In this document: positions 49,762 to 58,151 of the stretch, piece by piece | How positions within the stretch are numbered: the first letter of the stretch is position 1 | How the letters are laid out: every line of letters begins with the position of its first letter | Assembly (NCBI RefSeq): GCF_034347405.1 | Contig: NZ_CP133778.1 | Span: forward strand, 4,966,501-5,030,500 | From: Pseudomonas sp. CCC3.1 | Lineage (GTDB): Bacteria > Pseudomonadota > Gammaproteobacteria > Pseudomonadales > Pseudomonadaceae | Direction: 5' to 3' | DNA length: 64,000 bases | Program-made: the position numbers and the translations under genes | The notes under the pieces: model-generated | Databases searched by the model: none | What the model was told of the DNA's origin: nothing | What the model saw: the letters and a program-made list of their open reading frames with translations, nothing else

Positions 49762-51130
49762 ATCCATCGCCTGGCGCCTGGCCCTGGCAATTGCCCTGAC
49801 CTGTGCACTGGTGCTGAGCGCTGTCGGCGTATTTCTGTACCGCTCGCTGGCCTCGGAGCTGACCTTTCGTGACGACATGGCGCTGCTTGGGCGCCTTGAG
49901 CAAGTGCGGGCCCTGCTGCACGACAGCGACAGCCTCGAAGCCCTGCAAGAGCGCCCGCGGCTGTATCAAAACATGCTGGGCAATCTCGACAGCGTGTTGC
50001 TGGTCAAGCGCGGCGATGGCAGCCCGGTGATCACGATCAACCCGCGTCAGCTTGCCTTGCCCGCCCTCGAGCCTCTTGCTCAAGAACGATTACCCAAGCG
50101 TGCCGATGTTCAGACGGTGGACCACATCGCCCTGCTGACCGGCACCGCTCAAGGGCCTGCGGGAGAACGCCTGAGCGTGACCGTGGGCAAATGGCTTGAA
50201 GAGCGAGAGCAGATGCTCGCCAGCTACCGTCTGCGCTTGTACATGGCCGTCGGGTTTGGCGCCGTGCTCGCGTTTGGCCTGGGCCTGTTGCTGTTGCGGT
50301 GCGGCCTCAAACCGCTGCGTGCACTGGCGCAGGCCATGCGTGGCATTAACCCGCGCAGCCTTGATCAACGCATGCCCGTCGACCACGTGCCCACGGAACT
50401 GAAAGAGCCGGTACAGGCACTCAATGCCATGCTTGCGCGCCTTGAGGACAACTTTGCGCGGCTGTCACAGTTCTCGGCCGACCTGGCCCATGAAATCCGC
50501 ACCCCACTGCATAACTTGCTGGGCAGCAACAGCCTGGCGCTGAACCAACCGCGCAGCCCGGCGGAGTATCAGGAAGTGCTGGCGTCCAACATTGAAGAAT
50601 ATGAACGCCTGAATCGCATGGCCGAGAACCTGATGTTCCTGGCCCGCGCCGAGCACGGGCAACGGCCGTTGCACCTGCAAAGCGTGAACCTGCGCGAAGT
50701 GGGGGACGAGCTGTGCGATTACTTCGACGCCTTGGCGGAAGACCGTCAAGTGCGCTTGGGCAACTCGCTCAACGGGACGCTGACGGCTGATCTGCATCTG
50801 TTGCAGCGGGCCTTGAGCAACCTGTTGGCCAATGCCGTGCGGCATGCCGAACCGGACTCGATCGTCAGGCTGTTGCAACGTGATGACGCCGATTATTGCT
50901 GGATCGGCGTGCACAACATCGGCCCCGCCATCGAGCCCCAGCACCTGAGCAAAGTGTTCGACCGTTTTTACCGAGTCGACCCTTCACGCGCAGAGCCAGG
51001 GGATTCAGGCGGGCTGGGATTGGCGATTGTGTGGTCGATCATGCAGCTGCATGGCGGCGAAGTGCGTGTGCAAAGCGATCATCGCGTAACGCTGTTTGAG
51101 CTGGGTTTTCCTCGGCACATTGCCCTGTAG
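49754..51130 (+). CDS. hprS: heavy-metal/redox sensor histidine kinase, HprS/CusS type
   Basis: 458 aa. TM1 (about 7-28), a periplasmic sensor region of about 130 residues, TM2 (about 158-182), HAMP, HisKA with DLAHEIRTPL near residue 247, and HATPase with NLLANAVRH and GLGLAIVWS. It begins 8 nt before the hprR stop. It ends with TAG provided by the left end of the REP at 51125, which also supplies the stop of the convergent gene. Signal (H2O2, copper or other) is not shown by sequence. Confidence 0.85.
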   Translation: MSKSIAWRLALAIALTCALVLSAVGVFLYRSLASELTFRDDMALLGRLEQVRALLHDSDSLEALQERPRLYQNMLGNLDSVLLVKRGDGSPVITINPRQLALPALEPLAQERLPKRADVQTVDHIALLTGTAQGPAGERLSVTVGKWLEEREQMLASYRLRLYMAVGFGAVLAFGLGLLLLRCGLKPLRALAQAMRGINPRSLDQRMPVDHVPTELKEPVQALNAMLARLEDNFARLSQFSADLAHEIRTPLHNLLGSNSLALNQPRSPAEYQEVLASNIEEYERLNRMAENLMFLARAEHGQRPLHLQSVNLREVGDELCDYFDALAEDRQVRLGNSLNGTLTADLHLLQRALSNLLANAVRHAEPDSIVRLLQRDDADYCWIGVHNIGPAIEPQHLSKVFDRFYRVDPSRAEPGDSGGLGLAIVWSIMQLHGGEVRVQSDHRVTLFELGFPRHIAL

Positions 51131-51227
51131 CCGCTGCCGAAGAATGAGGCTGCGATGGAGTGCGAAGCGCTCCTAACGGCGGTCCTGCGGCCCGCATCGC
51201 AGCCTCGTACCTCGTCAGCGGCTACAG
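51125..51227. repeat. REP-type palindrome (CTGTAGCCGCTGCCG family, copy 2)
   Basis: 103-bp element related to 18360; its arms are CTGTAGCCGCTG and CAGCGGCTACAG with GAGGCTGCGATG inside. It carries the TAG stops of both flanking convergent genes (hprS and the HTH-PAS gene). Confidence 0.8.
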
Positions 51228-52292
51228 GGATTCGAGGTGTTTTATGCGCGCCAGCAGCGCTTGGCGTTCTGCGCGCTCTTGGGTGATGTCGTCGATCACG
51301 CTGATCAAATGCTCGGGGCTGTCGTCTTGTGAGTTGCGCTGCAACGAGGTGCGCACGTGGGCCCAGATGTAGCGCCCGTCTTTGCACAGCAGGCGTTTTT
51401 CGAGGTCGTAGTTGCTGATGTCCCCGTCAAGCAATCGCTGGAGCTGCTCCAGGTTGGTTTGCAGGTCGTCGGGGTGGGTGATGTCCTGGAAGGTCAGCGC
51501 CCGCAGCTCTTGCTCGCTGTACCCGAGCAACTGGCACAGGCTGTCGTTGACGCGCCGCCAACTGCCGTCCAGGTCGACGTAGGCGATGGCGCCACACGCG
51601 AGTTCGAACAACGCACGAAACGCTTCTTCGCTTTTTCGCAGCGATTGTTCGGCAGTCTTGCGGGCGGTGTTGTCCATGCTGATGCCGATCATTTTTACCG
51701 GACGCCCGGCGCTGTCGTTCAGTGGCATGGCCCGCGATGAGATCCAGCGCATCTCGCCATCCGGGCGAAAAATGCGGAAGTCATATTCGTAAGGCGTGTT
51801 GTTGGCGAAGCATTCGCGGTACAGCTCGTTCATGACCACTTCGTCTTCGGGCAATACGTGCGGCCAGAAGTCTGCGTTGCTGTTGACCTGCCAGCCGTAC
51901 ACCCGCTCAACGTTGGCCGAATAGAACACTTCGTCGGTGATGAGGTTCCATTCCCACGTCACGATCCCGGCGTTTTCTTGGGCCAGGGTCATGCGGGCTT
52001 CGCTTTCCATGATGTCGGCGATGTATTTGCGCCGCACATCGGTCATCGGCAGTTCTACCGATGCCGCGCCCTGAAGGTCTTGCACTGCCTGTTCGCCATA
52101 GCGCAGCCACACCCAGTTGACCTTGAACAGGTCAGCCAGTTTGCGCAGGTTGCTGTAGTCGATTTCGCCACCACGGGTCCATTTGTGCACCGCCGTGCGG
52201 GAGATGCCCAAGGCTGTCCCGACCGCTTGCAGGGTCATTTTGTGGTGTTCGAGCAGCTCCTTCAGGCGAAAGGCAAAGCTATCTTCAGTCAT
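51222..52292 (-). CDS. HTH-PAS-PAS regulatory protein
   Basis: 356 aa. An N-terminal XRE-type helix-turn-helix (about 8-65; MTLQAVGTALGISRTAVHKWTRGG) is followed by two PAS-PAC units (about 100-220 and 225-345; motifs ENAGIVTWEWN, RVYGWQ, DFRIFRPDGEMRWISSRA, and LFELACGAIAYVDLDGSW, NDSLCQLLGYSEQEL, HPDDLQ). No kinase or cyclase domain follows, so output must be DNA binding or protein contact. It is read in the same direction as the carnitine genes, 85 nt after cntB, so it is a candidate regulator of that block. The TAG stop lies inside the REP. Confidence 0.85.
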   Translation of the reverse strand: MTEDSFAFRLKELLEHHKMTLQAVGTALGISRTAVHKWTRGGEIDYSNLRKLADLFKVNWVWLRYGEQAVQDLQGAASVELPMTDVRRKYIADIMESEARMTLAQENAGIVTWEWNLITDEVFYSANVERVYGWQVNSNADFWPHVLPEDEVVMNELYRECFANNTPYEYDFRIFRPDGEMRWISSRAMPLNDSAGRPVKMIGISMDNTARKTAEQSLRKSEEAFRALFELACGAIAYVDLDGSWRRVNDSLCQLLGYSEQELRALTFQDITHPDDLQTNLEQLQRLLDGDISNYDLEKRLLCKDGRYIWAHVRTSLQRNSQDDSPEHLISVIDDITQERAERQALLARIKHLESL

Positions 52293-52377
52293 GACGTTTC
52301 CGTGATCATGGGAGGCGCAGGGCGGTCGCGATTATACACACACGCCTGCGGCCCTCGGTCCGATCACGGAGTCCGGC

Positions 52378-53346
52378 TTACAAATCCAGAACCAGACGCT
52401 CGCCACGGGCACGTGACACGCAAATCATCATGGTCTGCTGGGACGCTTTTTCTTCGTCGCTCAGGTATTGGTCGTTGTGCTCGGCTTCGCCCTCAAGGAT
52501 GCGCGTTTCACAGGTGCCGCACACGCCTTCGCGACACAGGCATTCAACGTCGACCTTGGCCTTTTCGATGGCTTTGAGGATGCTCATGCCTTCTTCGACA
52601 CGCAGCTCCTGACCCGATTTAGCCAGCACCAGGGTGAAGGCGCCGCCGGTGATCGGTGCAGCCGCGAACTGTTCCCAATGCACGCGCTCATCGGCCAAGC
52701 CCAACTGTTTGCCGGTCGCGATGACGGCATCGATCAACGGCTTGGGGCCACACACATAGACGTGCGCGTCACTGTCGAGGGCGCCCATCAACTCGGCCAG
52801 ATTGAGCGATTGACCCAGGCTGTCGGCGTAGGTGCGCGTGCGGTCGGCATGCGAGCCTGCGCTGAGTTCGTCGTGAAACGCGCCGTGTTCCGGGCTGCGG
52901 AAAGCGTAGTGCAGCTGGTAATCGGCGCCGGTGTCACGCAGTTCGTGCAGTTGCGACAGAAACGGCGTGATGCCGATTCCGCCCGCGATCAGCACGTGTT
53001 TGCTCGCCTTCGGGTCGATGGCGAACAGGTTGTTGGGGGTCGAAATCATCAGCTCGGTGCCGACCTCGACTTGCTGGTGCATAAAGGCCGAGCCGCCTTT
53101 GGATTGCTCTTCAAGGCGCACGCCAATCTGGTAGCTGGCGGTCTGGCGCGGATCGCTCATCAACGAATAGGCGTTGCTGTGCTGACGGCCGTCGAGGTCT
53201 TTCATCTGCACGATGATGTGACTGCCACCGGTAAAGTCCGGCAGCGCTTTGCCGTCCTGACGTACCAGGGTGAAACGTTTGATCAGCGGCGTCACCTGCT
53301 CAACACCGATGACACGGGCGGCAAGCATTTGGTATGAGTTGGCCAT
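52378..53346 (-). CDS. cntB: carnitine monooxygenase reductase subunit CntB (YeaX-like)
   Basis: 322 aa class IA oxidoreductase. N-terminal FMN/NAD(P)H domain (RQHSNAYSLMSDPRQ, GGIGITPFLSQL) and a C-terminal plant-type 2Fe-2S domain with CLCREGVCGTCETRILEG and the fourth cysteine in MMICVSRA. It passes electrons from NAD(P)H to the Rieske oxygenase CntA. The pairing with cntA nearby supports this over other phthalate-dioxygenase-reductase relatives such as GbcB. AAACCTCTAC upstream: weak Shine-Dalgarno. Confidence 0.88.
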   Translation of the reverse strand: MANSYQMLAARVIGVEQVTPLIKRFTLVRQDGKALPDFTGGSHIIVQMKDLDGRQHSNAYSLMSDPRQTASYQIGVRLEEQSKGGSAFMHQQVEVGTELMISTPNNLFAIDPKASKHVLIAGGIGITPFLSQLHELRDTGADYQLHYAFRSPEHGAFHDELSAGSHADRTRTYADSLGQSLNLAELMGALDSDAHVYVCGPKPLIDAVIATGKQLGLADERVHWEQFAAAPITGGAFTLVLAKSGQELRVEEGMSILKAIEKAKVDVECLCREGVCGTCETRILEGEAEHNDQYLSDEEKASQQTMMICVSRARGERLVLDL

Positions 53347-53415
53347 CGCAAAACCTCTACTGCGGTAAAGGGCGGCACGCGCGTGCCGCCTGATTCAAAA
53401 CCCGGTGCTGACGGC

Positions 53416-54864
53416 TCAGACCGCCAGGCACAGGTATTTCAGTTGCAGGTAATCTTCGATCCCGTACTTGGAGCCTTCGCGCCCCAGACCGGATTGTTTG
53501 ACCCCGCCAAACGGCGCCACTTCGTTGGAAATCAGCCCGGTGTTGACGCCGACCATGCCGTATTCCAGCTTCTCGGCGATCTGCCAGACGTGACCGATGT
53601 CGCGGCTGTAGAAATACGCGGCCAGGCCGTACAGCGTGTCGTTGGCCAAAGCCACGACTTCGGCGTCGGAGTGGAAGCGCACCAGCGGTGCAACCGGGCC
53701 AAAGATTTCTTCGTCCAGCAGCAACATGCCTTTCTGGATGTCGCCCAGCACAGTCGGCTCGAAGAATTGCTCGCCCAGTGCATGCACCTGCCCGCCCAGC
53801 AGCAAGGTCGCGCCTTTGCTGACCGCGTCGTCGATCAGGAAGCGGACTTTTTCCACCGCCTTGACAGTAATCAGCGGGCCGATTTGGGTGTCGGCGGCCT
53901 CACCGTGCCCGACCTTCAGCTCGGCCACTTTGGCGGCGAACTGGCTGGCGAACTGGTCATAAACCGCGTCGTGCACATAGAAGCGGTTAACGCAGACGCA
54001 AGTCTGGCCTGCGTTGCGGTATTTGGCAGCAATGGCGCCTTCGACGGCGGCATCAATGTCGGCATCGGCAAACACGATAAACGGCGCGTTGCCGCCCAGT
54101 TCCAGCGAGACTTTTTTGATGCTTTCGGCGCACTGGCTCATCAGCAAGCGGCCGACCGGGGTCGAGCCGGTGAAGCTGAATTTGCGCACCAGCGGGTGGC
54201 CGGTGAGCTGCGCGCCAATCGCGGGCGCATCGCCGGTGACAATGTTCAACACGCCTGCCGGTATGCCTGCGCGCTGTGCCAGTTCAGCCAGCGCCAGCGC
54301 CGAAAACGGCGTTTCGTTGGCGGGCTTGACCACGATGGTGCACCCGGCGGCCAGCGCAGGCGCGACTTTGCGGGTGATCATCGCCGCCGGGAAATTCCAC
54401 GGCGTGACGGCGGCGCAAACGCCGATGCCTTGCTTGACCACCAGCAGGCGTTTGTCGGTGGACGGCGAAGGGATCACGTCGCCATAAATGCGTTTGCCCT
54501 CTTCGGCGAACCACTCGATAAACGAAGCGGCGTAGCGAATCTCGCCAACGGCTTCGTGCAGTGGCTTGCCCTGTTCCAGCGTCATGATCTGGGCCAGGTC
54601 GTCTTCGTGTTGCAGCATCAGTTCAAACCAGCGGCGCAGGATCTGCGCGCGGTCTTTGGCGGTGCGTTCACGCCATGCAGGCAATGCCGCGTCCGCCGCT
54701 TCAATGGCACGAATCGCTTCTGCGCCGCCCATCAGCGGCACATTGCCCAGCAATTGGCCTTGGGCCGGGTTGGTCACGTCGACTGTTTCGCGATTGTCGG
54801 CATCCGACCAAACGCCATTGATGAACGCGTGTTGGCGAAACAATTGGGGGTCTTTGAGCTGCAC
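53416..54864 (-). CDS. aldehyde dehydrogenase, probable malic semialdehyde dehydrogenase (GabD-like)
   Basis: 482 aa from a GTG start preceded by AGGAG (8 nt). NAD(P)-dependent aldehyde dehydrogenase: cofactor region TPWNFPAAMITRKVAPALAAG, catalytic Glu in LELGGNAPFIVF and catalytic Cys in GQTCVCVN. Length and N-terminus match succinate-semialdehyde dehydrogenase. Because it lies between cntA and cntB, oxidation of malic semialdehyde released from carnitine is the likely job; succinic semialdehyde is the alternative. Confidence 0.88.
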   Translation of the reverse strand: MQLKDPQLFRQHAFINGVWSDADNRETVDVTNPAQGQLLGNVPLMGGAEAIRAIEAADAALPAWRERTAKDRAQILRRWFELMLQHEDDLAQIMTLEQGKPLHEAVGEIRYAASFIEWFAEEGKRIYGDVIPSPSTDKRLLVVKQGIGVCAAVTPWNFPAAMITRKVAPALAAGCTIVVKPANETPFSALALAELAQRAGIPAGVLNIVTGDAPAIGAQLTGHPLVRKFSFTGSTPVGRLLMSQCAESIKKVSLELGGNAPFIVFADADIDAAVEGAIAAKYRNAGQTCVCVNRFYVHDAVYDQFASQFAAKVAELKVGHGEAADTQIGPLITVKAVEKVRFLIDDAVSKGATLLLGGQVHALGEQFFEPTVLGDIQKGMLLLDEEIFGPVAPLVRFHSDAEVVALANDTLYGLAAYFYSRDIGHVWQIAEKLEYGMVGVNTGLISNEVAPFGGVKQSGLGREGSKYGIEDYLQLKYLCLAV

Positions 54865-54923
54865 GCAGGACACTCCTCTTAATAGGGCTAAGCCGCCGCA
54901 GCCAGGCCGCGGCGGCATCGGGA

Positions 54924-56045
54924 TCAGTCGTCCAGGTGGGCCACGGCGATCAGGTTGTGGAAGTGCGCGATGCCGTGTTCGCTCATGCCGCTGCGTTGAC
55001 GGTCAGCCATGATTCGGCCCTGGCCGCGATAGCCGCGCGATTGCAGGCCGCGCTGCACGCTTTCGACCAGACGCAGGTCTTCTGGGCGGAACACGTCGCG
55101 GTACCACTCGATCAGCGATTGCTGCTCGGGGGTGATCTCTTTGTTGAGGAAGTAGATGTCGTAGTGCTGCATGGTCACGCCAGCGCTGACCGGGAACTCG
55201 TAGATCACGGTCATGAAGTTGCCACCGGGTGGCGCGTTGAACATGGTGCACGGCCAGGCCCAGAAGCCGCTGAAGGACGGATCTTTGATCGATTCGTCGA
55301 ACTTGAAGGATTTCTCCGACGACTTGGCGTGACCAAACTGCAACGACCAATTGCCGTGCAGGGTGTGCCAGTACTCGTCCACGCTGACCGAATCGGCAAA
55401 GCCCGGGTGAGCCGGGGCGCAGTGGTAGCACTCCAGGTAGTTATCAACAATGGACTTCCAGTTGGCCGGTGTGTCGCTGACAAAACGCGCCGCCAGGTGC
55501 AGGTCATCGACCACTGGGCAGGCTTCACGCAGACGTGCTTGAAGGCCCGGCAGTTGGTCTTCAACGGTGCCGGCTTCGTTGTTCATGTTGATGTAGATAA
55601 AGCCCGCGTATTCTTCAACGCGCAGCGAGACCAAGCTGGAGTTTTCTTTGTCGAAGTTGACCACGTTGTCGCAGTTGCGCGCGTGTGCCAGTTCGCCGTC
55701 GAGCTTGAAGGTCCAGGCGTGGTACGGGCAGGTGATCACGTTTTTGGCTTTGCCGCTGCCGCTCAGCAACTGGTGGCCACGGTGCGGGCACACGTTGTAG
55801 AACGCACGCAGCACGTTGTCACGACCGCGTACGACGATGATGCTTTCGCCGATCACTTCGCGGGTGATGTAGTCGTTGCTGTTGGCCACTTCGCTGCGGT
55901 GGCCGACACAGATCCAGGTGTTGGCGAAGATCTTTTCCTTCTCCTGATCGAACACGTTCTGGCTGGTGTAGTAGGACGCCGGAATGGTGTGAGCTTCGTC
56001 AGCGTTGGTGCAGAAGTCAGCAGGCAATTTCACGATTGTGTTCAT
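54924..56045 (-). CDS. cntA: carnitine monooxygenase Rieske oxygenase subunit CntA (YeaW-like)
   Basis: 373 aa. Rieske 2Fe-2S motif CPHRGH...CPYHAW (residues 86-111). The mononuclear iron site is DNYLECYHCAPAHPGF (His208, His213) with Glu205 at the bridging position, as reported for carnitine monooxygenase CntA, where most Rieske oxygenases have Asp. The whole chain resembles Acinetobacter CntA closely (e.g. GSGKAKNVITCPYHAW, ESVQRGLQSRGYRGQGRI). It splits carnitine into trimethylamine and malic semialdehyde. Two repeated motifs lie 64-96 nt upstream. Confidence 0.93.
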   Translation of the reverse strand: MNTIVKLPADFCTNADEAHTIPASYYTSQNVFDQEKEKIFANTWICVGHRSEVANSNDYITREVIGESIIVVRGRDNVLRAFYNVCPHRGHQLLSGSGKAKNVITCPYHAWTFKLDGELAHARNCDNVVNFDKENSSLVSLRVEEYAGFIYINMNNEAGTVEDQLPGLQARLREACPVVDDLHLAARFVSDTPANWKSIVDNYLECYHCAPAHPGFADSVSVDEYWHTLHGNWSLQFGHAKSSEKSFKFDESIKDPSFSGFWAWPCTMFNAPPGGNFMTVIYEFPVSAGVTMQHYDIYFLNKEITPEQQSLIEWYRDVFRPEDLRLVESVQRGLQSRGYRGQGRIMADRQRSGMSEHGIAHFHNLIAVAHLDD

Positions 56046-56108
56046 CTTGTCTCTCTCAAGCTATTAAGAGGGCTGTGCATGACGCCCTGTTTCAGGCTGT
56101 TTTTATGT

Positions 56109-56141
56109 AACCAATGACTAACAAGAAACCAATGGTTAACA
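56109..56141. promoter_or_regulatory. pair of direct repeats upstream of cntA (candidate operator)
   Basis: AACCAATGACTAACA (56109-56123) and AACCAATGGTTAACA (56127-56141) start 18 bp apart. Read toward cntA they give TGTTARYCATTGGTT. A related sequence occurs upstream of the BCCT gene at 57948, so a common regulator may bind both. Confidence 0.6.
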
Positions 56142-56219
56142 GTACACGCAAAAAAAATCGCTCAGGTCCCGGCACCGTGGTGCCGGAGCCTGCGCGTGGT
56201 TCGCTCAAAAGCCATCAAC

Positions 56220-57851
56220 TCAGGCTGCGGGTACCGCCTTGGTTTTGGGCTTGATCGCTGACGCTGGCGTCGCGGTTTCAAACGAGGCGACGTAATCCAG
56301 GTTCTCGCCACGGGCCACGGCCTCTTCCTCGATCAGGTACGCGGGCATCGAGCCGTAGTCCTTGAACATCCAGGTGAGGAAGCCATATATCTTGGTCAGC
56401 AGAATCACCAGGAACGGAATGGCGGTCAGTACCACTGCGGTTTTCATGGTCGACAACGAGACCTTGGCAAACAGCATGGCCAGTGGCACCAGGGTCAAGG
56501 CGATGCACCAGAACAGACGGTGCGTGGGCGACGGGTCTTGGCCTTCCTGCATATTGCGGGTGCTGGTGGCCGCCACGGCGTAGGCCGCTGCGTCCATGTG
56601 CGAGGCACAGAACACCGCCATGATGAATAGGTAAACGCCGAGGAAGATCTGACCGAACGGCAAAGCATTGAGCAGCATCTCTACCGCTGTTTCACCGCCC
56701 TGTTCCGTCAGGATGCGCGGCACGTCGATAGCCCCAGTGATGAACTGATGCATGCTGTAGCTTTCCAGCGTGCCGAAGAAGAACCAGCAACCAAAGCTGC
56801 CGCCCATCAACATCGCGGCGACCACCTCTTTCATCTTGCGGCCCTTGGAAACACGGGTCACAAACATCGCAACACCCGGCGCGTAGGACACCCACCACAA
56901 CCAGTAGAAAACCGTCCAGTTGCGGGTGAAGGCACCATCACCTTGCGGGTCGGTAAACAGGCTCATGTGCACGTAGTTCTGCATCATCAGGCCGACAGAG
57001 TTGGCGGTGTTGTTGATGATGAACTGCGTTGGACCAACGACCAGCACGACCGCTGCGAACACCAGCGCGCCAATACACACCATCTTCGACAGACGCTGCA
57101 TGCCACTGGCAATACCGATGTAGGAACTGAGCGAGAACACAACTGCTACTACGCCAATCACAAGCAATTGCGTGGTGAAGGTGTCCGGCATGCCAGTGAG
57201 TGCCGACAGACCACGGGTTAACGTGGAGGCGGTGAGCACCAGCGATACGGTCAAGGCGCCGAACATGGTCAACAGGAACACCAGATCGACGATACGGCCG
57301 ACGGGGCCTTGCGCTTTGAAGCCGGTCACCGCCTCGACGATCGAAGACAGGCTGAGGCCGCTCTTCTTACGCACGTGGAAGTGATAAGCCATCGCCAACG
57401 ACGACAAGGCATACAGCGACCAGGCACTGATACCCCAATGGAAGAACGAGTAGCTGACGCTGTAATCCAACGCTTCACGCGAACCTGCGGCGATGTTCAG
57501 ACCCGGCGTCTGGTAGTAATACGCCCACTCCATCACACCCCAGTAAAGGGTCGACGACCCCATACCCGCGCAGATGAACATGAACACCCACGTGACGGTA
57601 GGGTATTCAGCTTTGCCGTTGCCCAAACGAATGTTGCCGTACTTGCTGAACGCGATGTACAGCACCACCAGGGCGCAGCAGAACACAAACACTTGCACCG
57701 AAGTGCCAAACGTACGAGAAGCCAATTCAAACAGCATATTGGCGGTGATCTCGGCTTGTTGCGGGTAAACGGCAAGGCCTACAACGGTGACCAGTACAGC
57801 AATCAGGCTAGTCGATATCAAAAAGACATCTTTTTTATTGTTATTGGACAT
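56220..57851 (-). CDS. BCCT-family (betaine/carnitine/choline) transporter, YeaV-like
   Basis: 543 aa with about 12 transmembrane segments. The BCCT signature FYWLWWVSYAPGVAMFVTRVSKGR is present, as are GMGSSTLYWGVMEW and SYSFFHWGISAWSLYAL around the substrate site. Substrates are quaternary amines; carnitine is inferred from its place beside cntA and dmlA (same order as E. coli yeaTUVWX). GGAG precedes the ATG. Separate promoter region of about 300 bp upstream. Confidence 0.9.
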   Translation of the reverse strand: MSNNNKKDVFLISTSLIAVLVTVVGLAVYPQQAEITANMLFELASRTFGTSVQVFVFCCALVVLYIAFSKYGNIRLGNGKAEYPTVTWVFMFICAGMGSSTLYWGVMEWAYYYQTPGLNIAAGSREALDYSVSYSFFHWGISAWSLYALSSLAMAYHFHVRKKSGLSLSSIVEAVTGFKAQGPVGRIVDLVFLLTMFGALTVSLVLTASTLTRGLSALTGMPDTFTTQLLVIGVVAVVFSLSSYIGIASGMQRLSKMVCIGALVFAAVVLVVGPTQFIINNTANSVGLMMQNYVHMSLFTDPQGDGAFTRNWTVFYWLWWVSYAPGVAMFVTRVSKGRKMKEVVAAMLMGGSFGCWFFFGTLESYSMHQFITGAIDVPRILTEQGGETAVEMLLNALPFGQIFLGVYLFIMAVFCASHMDAAAYAVAATSTRNMQEGQDPSPTHRLFWCIALTLVPLAMLFAKVSLSTMKTAVVLTAIPFLVILLTKIYGFLTWMFKDYGSMPAYLIEEEAVARGENLDYVASFETATPASAIKPKTKAVPAA

Positions 57852-58151
57852 TTAAGTCTCCAGAGAGAGAGTTTTTTCTCTTACTGCATGGCTCTACGTC
57901 AGCATTTACAGCTGTTAAGGACTCCTTTCACATCGTTGAACCCGAACTGTTAACTACTGGTTTACGCATATCTTACGGTTAACAATATGCTATGAAATGT
58001 AAGGCTTTGCAACTGGATTTGTTGTTATTTCCTACGCATTAAATAGCGGATTTCACACGCCAAATAGCCCGCGAAAGTCCCCGTTTTCAGAGGGTTTCGC
58101 AGGCGGGTGAAGCGTCTATTTCGCGGCGTTTATTCGCGCCGTGCGATCAAC
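57852..58151. promoter_or_regulatory. 300-bp region upstream of the BCCT gene
   Basis: AT-rich; contains TGTTAACTACTGGTTTA (57948-57964) and GGTTAACA (57977-57984), similar to the repeats upstream of cntA. No gene is seen. The region also lies downstream of dmlA. Confidence 0.55.

Noticed and set aside
53383..54882. Long + strand open frame opposite the aldehyde dehydrogenase
   Set aside because: Antisense shadow; low-complexity His/Gln/Arg-rich translation typical of reverse-complemented GC-rich genes.
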